DNA from: JBCCCJ01 sp039029315
Lineage (GTDB): Bacteria; Bacteroidota; Bacteroidia; J057
Length of the DNA: 64,000 bases
Assembly (NCBI GenBank): GCA_039029315.1
Contig: JBCCGK010000068.1
Span: forward strand, 1-64,000
Direction: 5' to 3'
Shown here: in pieces, positions 35,748 to 44,853 of the stretch
How positions within the stretch are numbered: the first letter of the stretch is position 1
Layout: each line of letters starts with the position of its first letter
Made by a program: the position numbers and the translations under genes
The notes under the pieces: generated by a model
Told to the model about the DNA's origin: nothing
The model's input: only the letters and a program-made list of their open reading frames with translations
The model's database searches: none

Positions 35748-36380
35748 ATGATGACTGTAACCATAGAGTTTATCTCTGACTTCATTTGTCCCTGGTGTTA
35801 CATCGGAAAGACAAGACTGGAGAAAGTAGCTGCCATTCTCGAACCGGAGATCAATCTGAGGGTGCTTTCCAGACCTTACGAATTGTATCCGGCGCTTCCA
35901 ACAGGCGGACTCCCGAGGACTGATTTCTCCAAAAAGGCCAAGCCTGGTATGGGAAAAAGTCTAAAAAAGGAGGCAGAGAAGGAAGGCATAAAGCTGAATT
36001 ACCGTTTGATTGAACGCATTCCAAACAGCCTGGAAGCGCATCGATTGGTGTGGCTGGCGAAGCAAGAATCGCTTCAATACGAGCTGACCAAACGAATCTT
36101 CCACGGATATTTTGAAGAAGGCAATGATATCGAAAAGCTCGAATATCTAGCAGAGTTGGCAAAGGAAGTTGGGCTGTCGGATGATATCATTCGTCCATTT
36201 TGTGACAGCAGGACAGGGCAAGAGGAGCTGCGGACCTATCTTTTATCCCTCAAAGAAGAAGAATTTGTAAGCGTAGTGCCAAGCCTGAAGTTTGGTGGAA
36301 AATTCCTGCTCCCGGGCCTGCAGGAAGAATCCGTATGGATCTCCTATATTCGCAGAGCTGCCAGGCTTCAAGAAAAATGA
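35748..36380 (+). CDS. FrnE-like DsbA-family oxidoreductase
   Basis: A 210-residue thioredoxin-fold protein of the DsbA/FrnE group. The CxxC motif is in FICPWCYIGKTRLEK near residue 15, and the mostly helical insertion (residues about 60-140) and FGGKFLLPGLQ near the end fit the family. No signal peptide, so cytoplasmic. Relatives include FrnE and 2-hydroxychromene-2-carboxylate isomerases, the latter acting in aromatic degradation, which suits the pca neighbours. However, the CPWC motif favours a thiol role. It begins 25 bp after pcaF and is probably in the same operon. Either of the two adjacent ATGs could be the start. Confidence 0.82.
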   Translation: MMTVTIEFISDFICPWCYIGKTRLEKVAAILEPEINLRVLSRPYELYPALPTGGLPRTDFSKKAKPGMGKSLKKEAEKEGIKLNYRLIERIPNSLEAHRLVWLAKQESLQYELTKRIFHGYFEEGNDIEKLEYLAELAKEVGLSDDIIRPFCDSRTGQEELRTYLLSLKEEEFVSVVPSLKFGGKFLLPGLQEESVWISYIRRAARLQEK

Positions 36381-36508
36381 TTGCTTCCCACTCCTCTGAT
36401 CAAGTGTGACAGAATAACTGGCTTTATACACCGATCATTTCTTCCTAATGGTCGATGGAGAATTATTTTTTTGCATTTCTTCAAACATTTGAGCTACCTT
36501 CGCAGTTA

Positions 36509-36522
36509 GTTACAGTTGTAAC
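36509..36522. promoter_or_regulatory. Candidate MarR operator
   Basis: A perfect dyad GTTAC-agtt-GTAAC lies 21 bp upstream of the marR-like start codon, in the spacer before the MarR/RND operon. MarR proteins usually autoregulate at such palindromes. Prediction from position and symmetry. Confidence 0.5.
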
Positions 36523-36543
36523 CATTTTTGTGTGGGAAGAATT

Positions 36544-37038
36544 ATGCTGGAAGAACCAAGATTAGCGCAATCTCTCGGACCTTATATTGGAAAAACTGCC
36601 AAGGTCATGGAGAAGCGAGTGAATGAAAATTTTGCCCTTGCTGGATACGAGATTACTCTCGATCACTGGATTGTTCTGGTCCATCTCTGGATGGATGATG
36701 GACTCAATCAAAAAACCTTATGTGAATTTGCCGGAAGGCATAAAACCAAGATTACCAGGACCATTGATAGTCTTGAGTCCCAAAGTTATGTAGTGAGAGT
36801 CCCGGATAAGGATGACCGGAGAAATAAATTGATCTATCTGACACATAAAGGGAAAAAAGCTCAAAAAGAACTCAGTGCTCAAATGCTGAAAACCCTGGAC
36901 GAAGCCACAATAGGGATCAAAGAAGATGAATTGGATATCTGCAAGCGGGTCCTGCATCAAATCTTTCTCAATTTGGCTGATGAACAACATATACAACATT
37001 TTTTATTCAATAGTTACAATCGAAACAAAAAAGATTGA
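36544..37038 (+). CDS. MarR family transcriptional regulator
   Basis: A 164-residue winged-helix regulator. The DNA-binding region is visible as LDHWIVLVHLWMDDGLNQ, TLCEFAGRHKTKITRTIDSLE, then the wing VVRVPDKDDRRNKLIYLT. Helices at both ends form the dimerisation region. It starts at 36544 (MLEEPRLAQ), the first ATG after a dyad that could be its operator. It is the first gene of a four-gene plus-strand run with adaptor, RND pump and outer-membrane factor (28, 25 and 23 bp spacing). Repression of the pump, relieved by a small lipophilic or aromatic ligand, is the expected mode. Confidence 0.92.
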   Translation: MLEEPRLAQSLGPYIGKTAKVMEKRVNENFALAGYEITLDHWIVLVHLWMDDGLNQKTLCEFAGRHKTKITRTIDSLESQSYVVRVPDKDDRRNKLIYLTHKGKKAQKELSAQMLKTLDEATIGIKEDELDICKRVLHQIFLNLADEQHIQHFLFNSYNRNKKD

Positions 37039-37066
37039 CATCAATTGATCAGAAATACTCGGACAT

Positions 37067-38173
37067 ATGAATCGATTTGTTACCGTACTACTGGCCTTTG
37101 TTTTCGTTGCGATTGCTGCGGGCCTTTCATTTAGAATTGGAAGTAGTAAACCCCCGGCTGAACGAAAAGCAGCTGAGGCAGTCATCAAGACAGTCAAAAG
37201 TTTCCCGGTTACCAATGAGACCTTAACCACACAATTGGAAATAACAGGCCGACTGCAAGCGAGAGAAAAGATTGAACTCTTTACCGAAGTAGGAGGAACC
37301 CTGATTCCTAACAACAACCGCTTCAAAGAGGGCAACTATTTCAAGAAAGGAGAAACCCTCGTTAGAATTGACAATGAAGAGCAACAACTCAATCTGCTGG
37401 CTCAGAAAAGCGCATTGATGAACCAAATCACCTTGATGTTGCCAGATCTGAAGTCGGATTATTCTGAGGGTTTTCCTGCCTGGGATACCTACCTGAAAGA
37501 GATGGACATACGCGAACCCCTGAAAGACCTTCCGAGCCCATCTACGGATCAGGAACGCTACTTTGTGTCCGCAAGAAATTTGTACAATCTCTTTTATACC
37601 ATTCAGAGTCAGGAAAAACGGATGGAAAAGTATACGGTAAGTGCCCCATTTAATGGTGTACTCTCCTCTACCAACATTTCTGAAGGAACACTGGTAAGAA
37701 TTGGACAGCGATTGGGAGAGTTTATGAATTCTTATAGCTATGAACTGGAAGCATCTGTCAATGAGGTAGATATAGATCTGGTGAAAGTTGGTAATCAGGT
37801 TGAATTGGTTTCTGATAATTCCTCACAAAGCTGGAAAGGGAGAGTTTCGAGAATCAGCAATGTGATTGATCCCGCTACCCAAACGATCAAAGTTTTCATT
37901 ACTACTTCAGGTAAAGGACTGAAAGAAGGAATGTACCTGAGTGGTACGGTCAAGGGCCGCCAGATTGCAGATGCATTTGAATTCCCAAGAAACCTGCTCA
38001 TTGATCAAAGCAAAGTCTATGTCATCGAAAATTCTAGATTGTCCTTGAAAGAGGTTACTCCGGTACATTTTACTACAGAAAAAGTGGTCGTGAAGGGATT
38101 GACAAATGGCTCAGTGCTGTTGGGAGAGTCTCTGGCTGGTGCATATGAGGGGCTGGAGGTAGCAACATTATAG
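37067..38173 (+). CDS. RND efflux periplasmic adaptor (membrane fusion protein)
   Basis: A 368-residue HlyD-type adaptor. A hydrophobic N-terminal segment (about 4-25) anchors it. A half lipoyl domain is at about 50-105 (GRLQAREKIELFTEVGGTL, FKKGETLVRIDNEEQ), with a second half at about 185-215 (YTVSAPFNGVLSS), then a beta-barrel region (SRISNVIDPATQTIKVFI). The alpha-hairpin between the lipoyl halves is short and proline-containing. It links the inner-membrane pump encoded next to the TolC-like channel. Operon position and spacing support co-transcription under the MarR protein. Confidence 0.9.
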   Translation: MNRFVTVLLAFVFVAIAAGLSFRIGSSKPPAERKAAEAVIKTVKSFPVTNETLTTQLEITGRLQAREKIELFTEVGGTLIPNNNRFKEGNYFKKGETLVRIDNEEQQLNLLAQKSALMNQITLMLPDLKSDYSEGFPAWDTYLKEMDIREPLKDLPSPSTDQERYFVSARNLYNLFYTIQSQEKRMEKYTVSAPFNGVLSSTNISEGTLVRIGQRLGEFMNSYSYELEASVNEVDIDLVKVGNQVELVSDNSSQSWKGRVSRISNVIDPATQTIKVFITTSGKGLKEGMYLSGTVKGRQIADAFEFPRNLLIDQSKVYVIENSRLSLKEVTPVHFTTEKVVVKGLTNGSVLLGESLAGAYEGLEVATL

Positions 38174-38198
38174 ATCTCCACGATTTAGTCTGACTATT

Positions 38199-41100
38199 AT
38201 GAAACAAATCATTTCATATTTCATCAAATATCCCATCAATGCTGATGTATTGGTGATCCTGATTCTTGTCATGGGATTCTTCGGTGTGACCAATATGCGG
38301 AGCACCTTTTTCCCTGAAACGGAGTCCAAACTGATAACGGTAGCGGCAGTCTATCCTGGCGCCTCTCCTGAAGAAGTGGAAGAAGGCGTGATTCTGAAAA
38401 TTGAAGACAATCTTAGTGGGATTACTGGAATCAAAAGGATTACTTCCATCTCACAGGAAAATACTGGAAGTGTCGTCGTTCAGGTAAATGATGATTACAG
38501 CGTGGATGATGCCTTAACAGACGTCAAAAATGCTGTGGATCAAATTAGTTCTTTTCCGGTTGGGATGGAGCCGCCTGTAATCTCAAAAACTGAGGCGCTG
38601 ACCAATGCCATCAATTTTGCAATTCGAGGGGATACAGACTTGAAGACCTTGAAGCGATTTGCCAGAAAGATTGAAGCTGATTTGCTGGCAAGTGATAACA
38701 TCTCGAAAGTAGAGCTTTCAGGCTTTCCCCTGGAAGAATTGGTCATCAGTGTAAGAGAAAACGATCTGAGACGATTTAATTTGACCTTCAATCAGGTTGT
38801 CCTGGTAGTACAGCAAGCCAATATCGATGTGTCTGGTGGCACGATCAAAGGCAATACGGAGGAGTTGTTGATTAGATCCCGAAACAAGGGCTACTTTGCC
38901 AAAGATCTGGAAAATCTTGTTGTGGCAACCAATGCGGATGGCCGTCAGGTGCGATTGTACGAATTGGCCAATGTGGAGGATCGATGGGCAGAAACCGTCA
39001 ACAATGCCTTCATCAATGGGAAGCCCGCTGTATTTATCAATGTCAACAACACTCGAGATGAAGACCTGATCCTCATTGCCAGAGAAGTCGCCACATACAT
39101 TGAGACATTCAATGAGGAGAATGATTTGATAGAGGCGATTGTAATCAACGATGCCTCGATTGTGCTGCAACAGCGGATAGATCTGCTGACAAACAATGGA
39201 TTGATTGGATTTGTATTGGTCTTGATTATCCTGGCCATGTTCCTCCAGATTCGATTGGCCTTCTGGGTTGCAATCGCCATTCCAGTCTCTTTCATGGGAA
39301 TGTTCATTATCGCTCCATTCTTAGGGGTGAGTATCAATATCCTGTCCTTATTCGGGATGATTCTGGTGGTAGGGATTCTGGTAGATGATGGAATTGTTAT
39401 CAGTGAGAACATCTATCGACATTTTGAAAAAGGAAAGAAACCACTTCAGGCTGCCATAGATGGTACGATGGAAGTTCTTCCAGCTGTCGCCGGAGCCATT
39501 GCAACTACAGTGGTCGCATTTGGCAGCTTCTTGTTCATTGCAGGAACTTCTGGGCAGTTTTTCTCTGAAATGGCTGTGGTGGTGATTCTTACCTTGATTT
39601 TTTCCTTGTTGGAAGGAGCCTTTGTACTGCCTGCGCACGTGGCACATTCCAAGGCACTGCGGCGGAAGGATGAGAAGGAGGAAATATTCAAGAATACGAT
39701 TACTGTTGCCTTTGAGCGGATTCAGCAAGCATTCTGGGATGCAATGGATTGGATGAAAAACAAACTGTATGCCCCGGTTCTTCGCTTCTTTATGAAGCAT
39801 ACCGTTTTAGGACTCTTTGTACCATTGGGGATTCTGATTATGTGTTTCAGTCTCATTCCCGGTGGATATGTAGGGACAGCGTTTTTTCCAAACATAGAAG
39901 CAGACTTTATCACTGCTGATCTTAAGTTTCCTGCCGGGACACCTGAACATGTCACTCTGCGAGGACTGGATCAAATGGAGGCCGCTGTGCTGCGGGTGAA
40001 CGAAACCTATAAGAAAGATCGACCAGATGGCAAGGATGTTGTCTTGATCGTGACCAAAAACCTTGGCAGTGGTGGGGGAGGATTCTCCGCAGTTAGGGAT
40101 GCAAGTTCATTGGCAAGTGGAGGGGGAAATATCGGAACGCTATTGATCAACTTGCTGGATTCAGAAGCCCGGAACATTTCCTCTCTTGAGATGTTGGAAG
40201 AATTTCGAAAAGAAACAGGAGAGATCTTTGGCGCTGAGATTGTGAGTTACTCAATTGCAGGGCCATTTGGATCGCCGGTTTCTGTCTCTGTTCGAGGAAA
40301 TAATCTTCAGGAGTTGACACAAGCGGTCAATGAACTGAAAACCAAAATGAATGAAATTCCCGATCTGCGGAATATCAAAGACAACAATCAGATTGGCCTG
40401 AAAGAGATCAATATTTCTCTTAAGGACAAAGCTTATTTGTTGGGAATCAATCCTCAATTTGTAATTGGGCAGATAAGACAGGGGTTCTTCGGGGCAGAAG
40501 TTCAGCGGATCCAGCGAGGAAAGGATGAAGTAAAGGTCTGGGTTCGCTACGCCAAAGAGGATCGATCCTCTATCGGCAAACTTGAAAACATGCGGATTCG
40601 AACCAATACTGGAGAATCTTATCCCTTGAAGGAGTTGGCTGAGCTGAGCTTTGACCGGGGAATTATAGCCATCAGTCACCTGGATGAGGAGAGAGAAATT
40701 CGCGTAACCTCAGATTTGGCGTCGGATGATGTTTCCTCCACGGATATGACCAGCTTGATCGACACTGAGATCATGCCAGAAATTCTCGATAAATATCCAA
40801 CAGTTCGCTATTCTTTGGAAGGACAAGCCCAGGAATCTGCCACTACAGCTGAATCTGCGCAATTGGTATTGCCGCTGGCTTTCTTTCTGATTCTGACCAT
40901 CATCGTGATCACCTTTCGATCATTTTCTCAGACCCTTGCGGTCATGGGAACACTGCCCTTTGGATTCATCGGGGTAATTCTGGGACACTTTATCATGGGC
41001 AAAGCCATCAGTCTATTGTCCATCATGGGAGTATTTGCGCTCATCGGGGTCATGGTCAATGATGCACTCGTACTGGTCAATGCCTACAACAATCTCATCA

Positions 41101-41498
41101 GAGAAGGAAAAGCATTTAAGGAAGCTCTGTATGAAGCCAGTCTGAGCCGATTTCGCCCCATTTTCCTTACCTCTTTGACAACAATAGTTGGATTGATGCC
41201 CCTGGTCTTCGAGAAGAGTTTTCAGGCGCAGTTTCTTGTGCCAGTTGCGATCTCTATTGCCTTTGGGCTGGCAGGAGCTACCTTGATCATTTTGTTGACA
41301 CTGCCTGTTCTTATGGTGATGTTCAACCAATACAAAAGTTTTGTTGTCTGGCTGTGGTATGGCAAACATCCAGATCCAAATGATGTGGAACCCGCAAATG
41401 AAAACAGAACAAATCGATTTTGGCTATGGGCAGGAACCTCATTTGGGATCATCGCTTTGATTGTATTGTTGGTCCGATTGCCGATGTTGTTCACCTAG
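38199..41498 (+). CDS. RND efflux transporter permease (AcrB-like)
   Basis: A 1099-residue RND pump with the expected duplicated layout: TM1 (VLVILILVMGFFGV), a first large periplasmic loop, TM2-6 around residues 330-480, a cytoplasmic linker, then a second half. The proton-relay aspartates lie in TM4 (VGILVDDGIVISENIYRHF). It resembles the HAE-1/HAE-3-like pumps common in Bacteroidota more than heavy-metal CusA types, since I see no Met-rich binding sites. The substrate is unknown, but aromatic acids, solvents or detergents fit the neighbouring aromatic catabolism genes and a MarR switch. It starts 25 bp after the adaptor gene. Confidence 0.93.
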   Translation: MKQIISYFIKYPINADVLVILILVMGFFGVTNMRSTFFPETESKLITVAAVYPGASPEEVEEGVILKIEDNLSGITGIKRITSISQENTGSVVVQVNDDYSVDDALTDVKNAVDQISSFPVGMEPPVISKTEALTNAINFAIRGDTDLKTLKRFARKIEADLLASDNISKVELSGFPLEELVISVRENDLRRFNLTFNQVVLVVQQANIDVSGGTIKGNTEELLIRSRNKGYFAKDLENLVVATNADGRQVRLYELANVEDRWAETVNNAFINGKPAVFINVNNTRDEDLILIAREVATYIETFNEENDLIEAIVINDASIVLQQRIDLLTNNGLIGFVLVLIILAMFLQIRLAFWVAIAIPVSFMGMFIIAPFLGVSINILSLFGMILVVGILVDDGIVISENIYRHFEKGKKPLQAAIDGTMEVLPAVAGAIATTVVAFGSFLFIAGTSGQFFSEMAVVVILTLIFSLLEGAFVLPAHVAHSKALRRKDEKEEIFKNTITVAFERIQQAFWDAMDWMKNKLYAPVLRFFMKHTVLGLFVPLGILIMCFSLIPGGYVGTAFFPNIEADFITADLKFPAGTPEHVTLRGLDQMEAAVLRVNETYKKDRPDGKDVVLIVTKNLGSGGGGFSAVRDASSLASGGGNIGTLLINLLDSEARNISSLEMLEEFRKETGEIFGAEIVSYSIAGPFGSPVSVSVRGNNLQELTQAVNELKTKMNEIPDLRNIKDNNQIGLKEINISLKDKAYLLGINPQFVIGQIRQGFFGAEVQRIQRGKDEVKVWVRYAKEDRSSIGKLENMRIRTNTGESYPLKELAELSFDRGIIAISHLDEEREIRVTSDLASDDVSSTDMTSLIDTEIMPEILDKYPTVRYSLEGQAQESATTAESAQLVLPLAFFLILTIIVITFRSFSQTLAVMGTLPFGFIGVILGHFIMGKAISLLSIMGVFALIGVMVNDALVLVNAYNNLIREGKAFKEALYEASLSRFRPIFLTSLTTIVGLMPLVFEKSFQAQFLVPVAISIAFGLAGATLIILLTLPVLMVMFNQYKSFVVWLWYGKHPDPNDVEPANENRTNRFWLWAGTSFGIIALIVLLVRLPMLFT

Positions 41499-41521
41499 CC
41501 ATCCATTTCGCTTAATTCATC

Positions 41522-42838
41522 ATGAAGAAATATATCATCTTATGCCTCATTTTGCTGATCTCTGTTACGATCAGCAAAGGCCAAAAACTCATGCTTCTGG
41601 AAGATGCTATCCAGATTGCATTGGAAAATAACTTTGGAATCCTCGTTGCGAAAAATGATGCCCGGATCAGTGAGAATAGTGCACATCGAGGCGCGGCAGG
41701 TTTGCTTCCAACCGTCAGCGGGACAGCAGGTGGGAACTACAACAACAACTCAACCCAGGTAGAATTTGCGACCAGCCAATTTCCTCCTGTCGATGCCTCT
41801 GGTGTTGTATCTACCTCCTATAATGCTGGCGTCTCGCTCAACTATACTGTGTTTGATGGTTTGGGAAATGTGAATCGCTACAAAGTGCTTCAGCGTACTT
41901 CTGACCTGAGCAATACCCAGACTCAGGCAGTCATAGAGACCACCATTAATCAGGTTGCAAACGCCTATTATGCGATAGCCCGGCAACTTGCCAACTACAA
42001 GACGCTGGAGGAAAGTATTGAGATATCCCAGGCACGGATGGAAAGAGCTCAAAACCAGTTTGCATTTGGAAGTTCCAACAAGCTAGCCATCCTGAACGCT
42101 CAGGTTGACTTCAATACCGACAGTGCCAATCTGGCCCTTGCTTATTACAATTTGGAGAATGCCAAGCGCAGTCTGAACGCTTTGATAGGACAAGATATTA
42201 CAACAAACTTTTCTATCAAGGAAGAGGTGAGTTTTCGGACCATGAACCTTCAGGAACTGATGAACATGGCTGAGAACAACAATTCACAACTCCGCATAGC
42301 TGCCTATAATCAGCATATCTCGGAGCTGAATGTCAAGATTGCCAAAGCCAGTTATGCGCCTGTCGTGGGAGTCAGCGCTGGATACAATTTTTTGCGCTCA
42401 GACAATGGGGTAGGGAACATCCTAAAATCTCAACAAAATTTGGGACTTGCCGTCGGAGCGAGCTTGAATATTCCGATCTATTCGGGGAACACCCGCAAGG
42501 TCAATGTCCAAAACTCAGAAATATCTGTCCTGAACAGCCAGCATAGATATGATGAAACCAAATTGAATCTGGAGCGAGACATCAGCAATTCCTACTACAC
42601 GTATCAGGGCGTGCTGACACAACTCAAACTGGAACAAACCAGTTTGGAATCTGCTCAGGAAAATTTCGCCCGGACGCAAGATGCCTTCAAACTGGGACAG
42701 GCATCCAATGTGCAGTTCAGAGACGCTCAACTCAATCTGTTGCGTGTCAAAAACAGAATCAATGATCTACGCTTTACCGCCAAGCTCAACGAATTGGAAT
42801 TGATGCGACTGAGTGGGCAGTTGAGCGGGAATGAATAA
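41522..42838 (+). CDS. TolC-family outer membrane efflux protein
   Basis: A 438-residue outer-membrane factor with signal peptide MKKYIILCLILLISVTIS. The two OEP repeats are seen as long helices (AIQIALENNFGILVAKND and RMERAQNQFAFGSSNKLAI in the first half; LEQTSLESAQENFARTQDAF in the second) joined by beta strands such as PVVGVSAGYNF. Completes the tripartite pump with the two upstream genes. It ends just before a strong bidirectional stem-loop shared with the convergent hmgA gene. Confidence 0.92.
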   Translation: MKKYIILCLILLISVTISKGQKLMLLEDAIQIALENNFGILVAKNDARISENSAHRGAAGLLPTVSGTAGGNYNNNSTQVEFATSQFPPVDASGVVSTSYNAGVSLNYTVFDGLGNVNRYKVLQRTSDLSNTQTQAVIETTINQVANAYYAIARQLANYKTLEESIEISQARMERAQNQFAFGSSNKLAILNAQVDFNTDSANLALAYYNLENAKRSLNALIGQDITTNFSIKEEVSFRTMNLQELMNMAENNNSQLRIAAYNQHISELNVKIAKASYAPVVGVSAGYNFLRSDNGVGNILKSQQNLGLAVGASLNIPIYSGNTRKVNVQNSEISVLNSQHRYDETKLNLERDISNSYYTYQGVLTQLKLEQTSLESAQENFARTQDAFKLGQASNVQFRDAQLNLLRVKNRINDLRFTAKLNELELMRLSGQLSGNE

Positions 42839-42856
42839 CTCATAGGAAGGAATCAA

Positions 42857-42899
42857 GGCGGGAAGACGCAGAAAACATCATTTTGTGCGTCTTTCCGCC
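42857..42899. terminator. Bidirectional terminator between efflux operon and hmgA
   Basis: A long stem GGCGGGAAGACGCA / TGCGTCTTTCCGCC, extended by AAAA/TTTT around a 5-base loop. It lies between convergent genes, and both strands read A- or T-rich runs inside the stem. Probably serves both. Confidence 0.7.
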
Positions 42900-42934
42900 C
42901 GCCCTCTAGTAGAGAATTGGAATCCTGTAGAAGA

Positions 42935-44095
42935 TTAATGCGCCAACCAGGATTGGTAATAGGTTCCATCGTCTAACGTGAGGGCATGTTCGGTGATTTG
43001 CAGTGGCCGAAACGTATCGATCATAACAGCTAATTCTCCTGTTTCTTTTTTACCAATACTTCGCTCATAAGCGCCTGGATGTGGTCCGTGAGGGATACCG
43101 GCAGGATGGAGCGTAATGTAACCTTTGTCGATATCGTTTCGACTCATAAAATCTCCGTCCACATAGTAGAGCATCTCATCAGAATCGATATTGGAATGAT
43201 TGTAAGGAGCAGGAATGGCTCTGGGATGATAGTCGTATAACCTAGGACAGAAGGAGCAAATGACGAAGGCAGAGGTCTCAAATGTCTGATGAACAGGAGG
43301 TGGTTGATGCACTCTTCCTGTGATTGGCTCAAAATTGTGAATGGAGAAGCCATAGGGGTAATTGTATCCATCCCATCCGACCACATCAAAGGGATGTGTG
43401 GCATAGACCAATTCATGGATCATGCCTTGTTTTTTGATTTTCATCAGGAAGTCCCCTTCTTCATCATAGGTTTCCAGTTGTTCCGGTAGTTTGTAATCCC
43501 GCTCACAAAAAGGTGCATGCTCTGAGAGCTGTCCAAACCAGTTGCGATAGCGCTTCGGAGTATAAATGGGATGGAATGATTCTGCATAGAGGATTCGATT
43601 CTCTTCAGCGTCGAAGTCTATTTGGTAAATCATGCCCCTTGGGATGATCAAATAATCGCCATATTCAAACCGAATATTGCCCAACAAGGTCCTCAGAGTT
43701 CCACTTCCCTGATGAATGAACAACATCTCATCCGCGTCCACATTTTTATAGAAGTAGGCATTCATCGATTGGCGTGGTGCAGCCAGTCCGATATGAACAT
43801 CTGTATTGACCAATAAGGCTTCTCTGGAATCGAGAAAATCATCTTTGGCCTCTACATTGAAGCCTATCAATTTCCTGGCAGTCATGTTTTTCTCCACTGC
43901 GATAGTTGGAGAGACATCTATCGCAGGACGAACCTCCTTAACCATGGTCGGACGGTGAACATGATACATCAGAGAAGCCATCCCTTCGAATCCAATGGTG
44001 CCAAACAATTGTTCATAGTACAGACCTCCATTGGGTTTTTCAAAGATGGTATGCCGCTTGGGGGGGATATTGCCGAGGGTGTGATAGATAGGCAT
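42935..44095 (-). CDS. hmgA: Homogentisate 1,2-dioxygenase
   Basis: A 386-residue non-haem iron dioxygenase that opens the ring of homogentisate in tyrosine/phenylalanine breakdown. Family features: QLFGTIGFEGMASLMYH near the N-terminus, SMNAYFYKNVDADEMLFIHQG, GDYLIIPRGMIYQI, WDGYNYPYGFSIHNFEP, and the C-terminal iron-binding region HPAGIPHGPHPGAYE. It is shorter than the roughly 430-residue proteobacterial enzymes, as I recall for Bacteroidota. It is divergent from a TetR regulator with a shared 98-bp spacer. The other genes of the pathway are not in the window. Confidence 0.92.
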   Translation of the reverse strand: MPIYHTLGNIPPKRHTIFEKPNGGLYYEQLFGTIGFEGMASLMYHVHRPTMVKEVRPAIDVSPTIAVEKNMTARKLIGFNVEAKDDFLDSREALLVNTDVHIGLAAPRQSMNAYFYKNVDADEMLFIHQGSGTLRTLLGNIRFEYGDYLIIPRGMIYQIDFDAEENRILYAESFHPIYTPKRYRNWFGQLSEHAPFCERDYKLPEQLETYDEEGDFLMKIKKQGMIHELVYATHPFDVVGWDGYNYPYGFSIHNFEPITGRVHQPPPVHQTFETSAFVICSFCPRLYDYHPRAIPAPYNHSNIDSDEMLYYVDGDFMSRNDIDKGYITLHPAGIPHGPHPGAYERSIGKKETGELAVMIDTFRPLQITEHALTLDDGTYYQSWLAH

Positions 44096-44161
44096 AAGGA
44101 TTGGTTAATGGGACGAATCCTCAAATATAATGGCTAGGAAAATGAATACAAACACTTGTTA

Positions 44162-44171
44162 GTATTAATAC
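44162..44171. promoter_or_regulatory. Candidate TetR operator between hmgA and tetR
   Basis: A perfect 10-bp palindrome GTATTAATAC lies in the 98-bp divergent spacer, with TGTT repeats nearby (CTTGTTA, GAATGTTTAT). A TetR dimer could bind here and control both genes. Based only on symmetry and position. Confidence 0.4.
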
Positions 44172-44193
44172 GAATGTTTATTCTTGTTCCCAT

Positions 44194-44790
44194 ATGGAGC
44201 GAAAAATTACCCGGGAGCAATTCATTGAAGAGAGCTTGAAACTCTTTCACCAAAGAGGCTACAAAGCAACCACCATACGAGAGATTGCTCAACAACTAAA
44301 TATTGAGGCGGCAACAATTTATAATTACATCAAGTCCAAGCAGGAGTTATTGGATAGTCTTCTATTTGAGATCGCGAACAAATTCCAATCGGGGATTCGC
44401 AACATCGCCACTTCTTCCTATTCTCCATTGGAACAGATCAAATTGTTGATTGCGATGAATGTACGCTTGACTGTTGAGAATCCATATCATGTCTCCTTAT
44501 TGGTGAATGAGTGGAAACATCTGGATGAAGCTCGATTGCTCGAATTTCTGGACAACAGAAACAGCTATGAGCAACAATTTCAGGCAATTATTGCAGCAGG
44601 GATTGAACAAAAAGAATTGCGACCGATGGAGTTGGAATTGGCGACCCACACGATATTATCTGCAATTCGTTGGCTGTTCAGTTGGTATACCCCGGAAAAG
44701 GCTCATCTGAATCCTTTTGATATAGAAAAACAAATGATTGATTTTGTGTTGAAAGGAATTGCTGTCAGAGAAGACCTGGCCTACCCATAA
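44194..44790 (+). CDS. TetR/AcrR family transcriptional regulator
   Basis: A 198-residue one-component regulator. The N-terminal helix-turn-helix is typical: YKATTIREIAQQLNIEAATI then YNYIKSKQELLDSLLFEI. The C-terminal ligand domain carries no recognisable specificity motif, and the AVENPYHVSLL-like stretch is shared widely. Divergent to hmgA, so homogentisate or a related metabolite is a reasonable inducer guess. It is closed by a strong stem-loop. Confidence 0.9.
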   Translation: MERKITREQFIEESLKLFHQRGYKATTIREIAQQLNIEAATIYNYIKSKQELLDSLLFEIANKFQSGIRNIATSSYSPLEQIKLLIAMNVRLTVENPYHVSLLVNEWKHLDEARLLEFLDNRNSYEQQFQAIIAAGIEQKELRPMELELATHTILSAIRWLFSWYTPEKAHLNPFDIEKQMIDFVLKGIAVREDLAYP

Positions 44791-44795
44791 AGATT

Positions 44796-44832
44796 GTCCC
44801 ACCAATTGCAAATTGCTTGCAATTGGTGGGAC
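44796..44832. terminator. Bidirectional terminator between tetR and the M56 sensor gene
   Basis: A perfect 16-bp stem GTCCCACCAATTGCAA / TTGCAATTGGTGGGAC with a 5-base loop, between convergent genes. A T-rich run (AGTTTTTTGA) follows on the plus strand. Confidence 0.75.
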
Positions 44833-44853
44833 CTGGACTAAGTTTTTTGAGGA

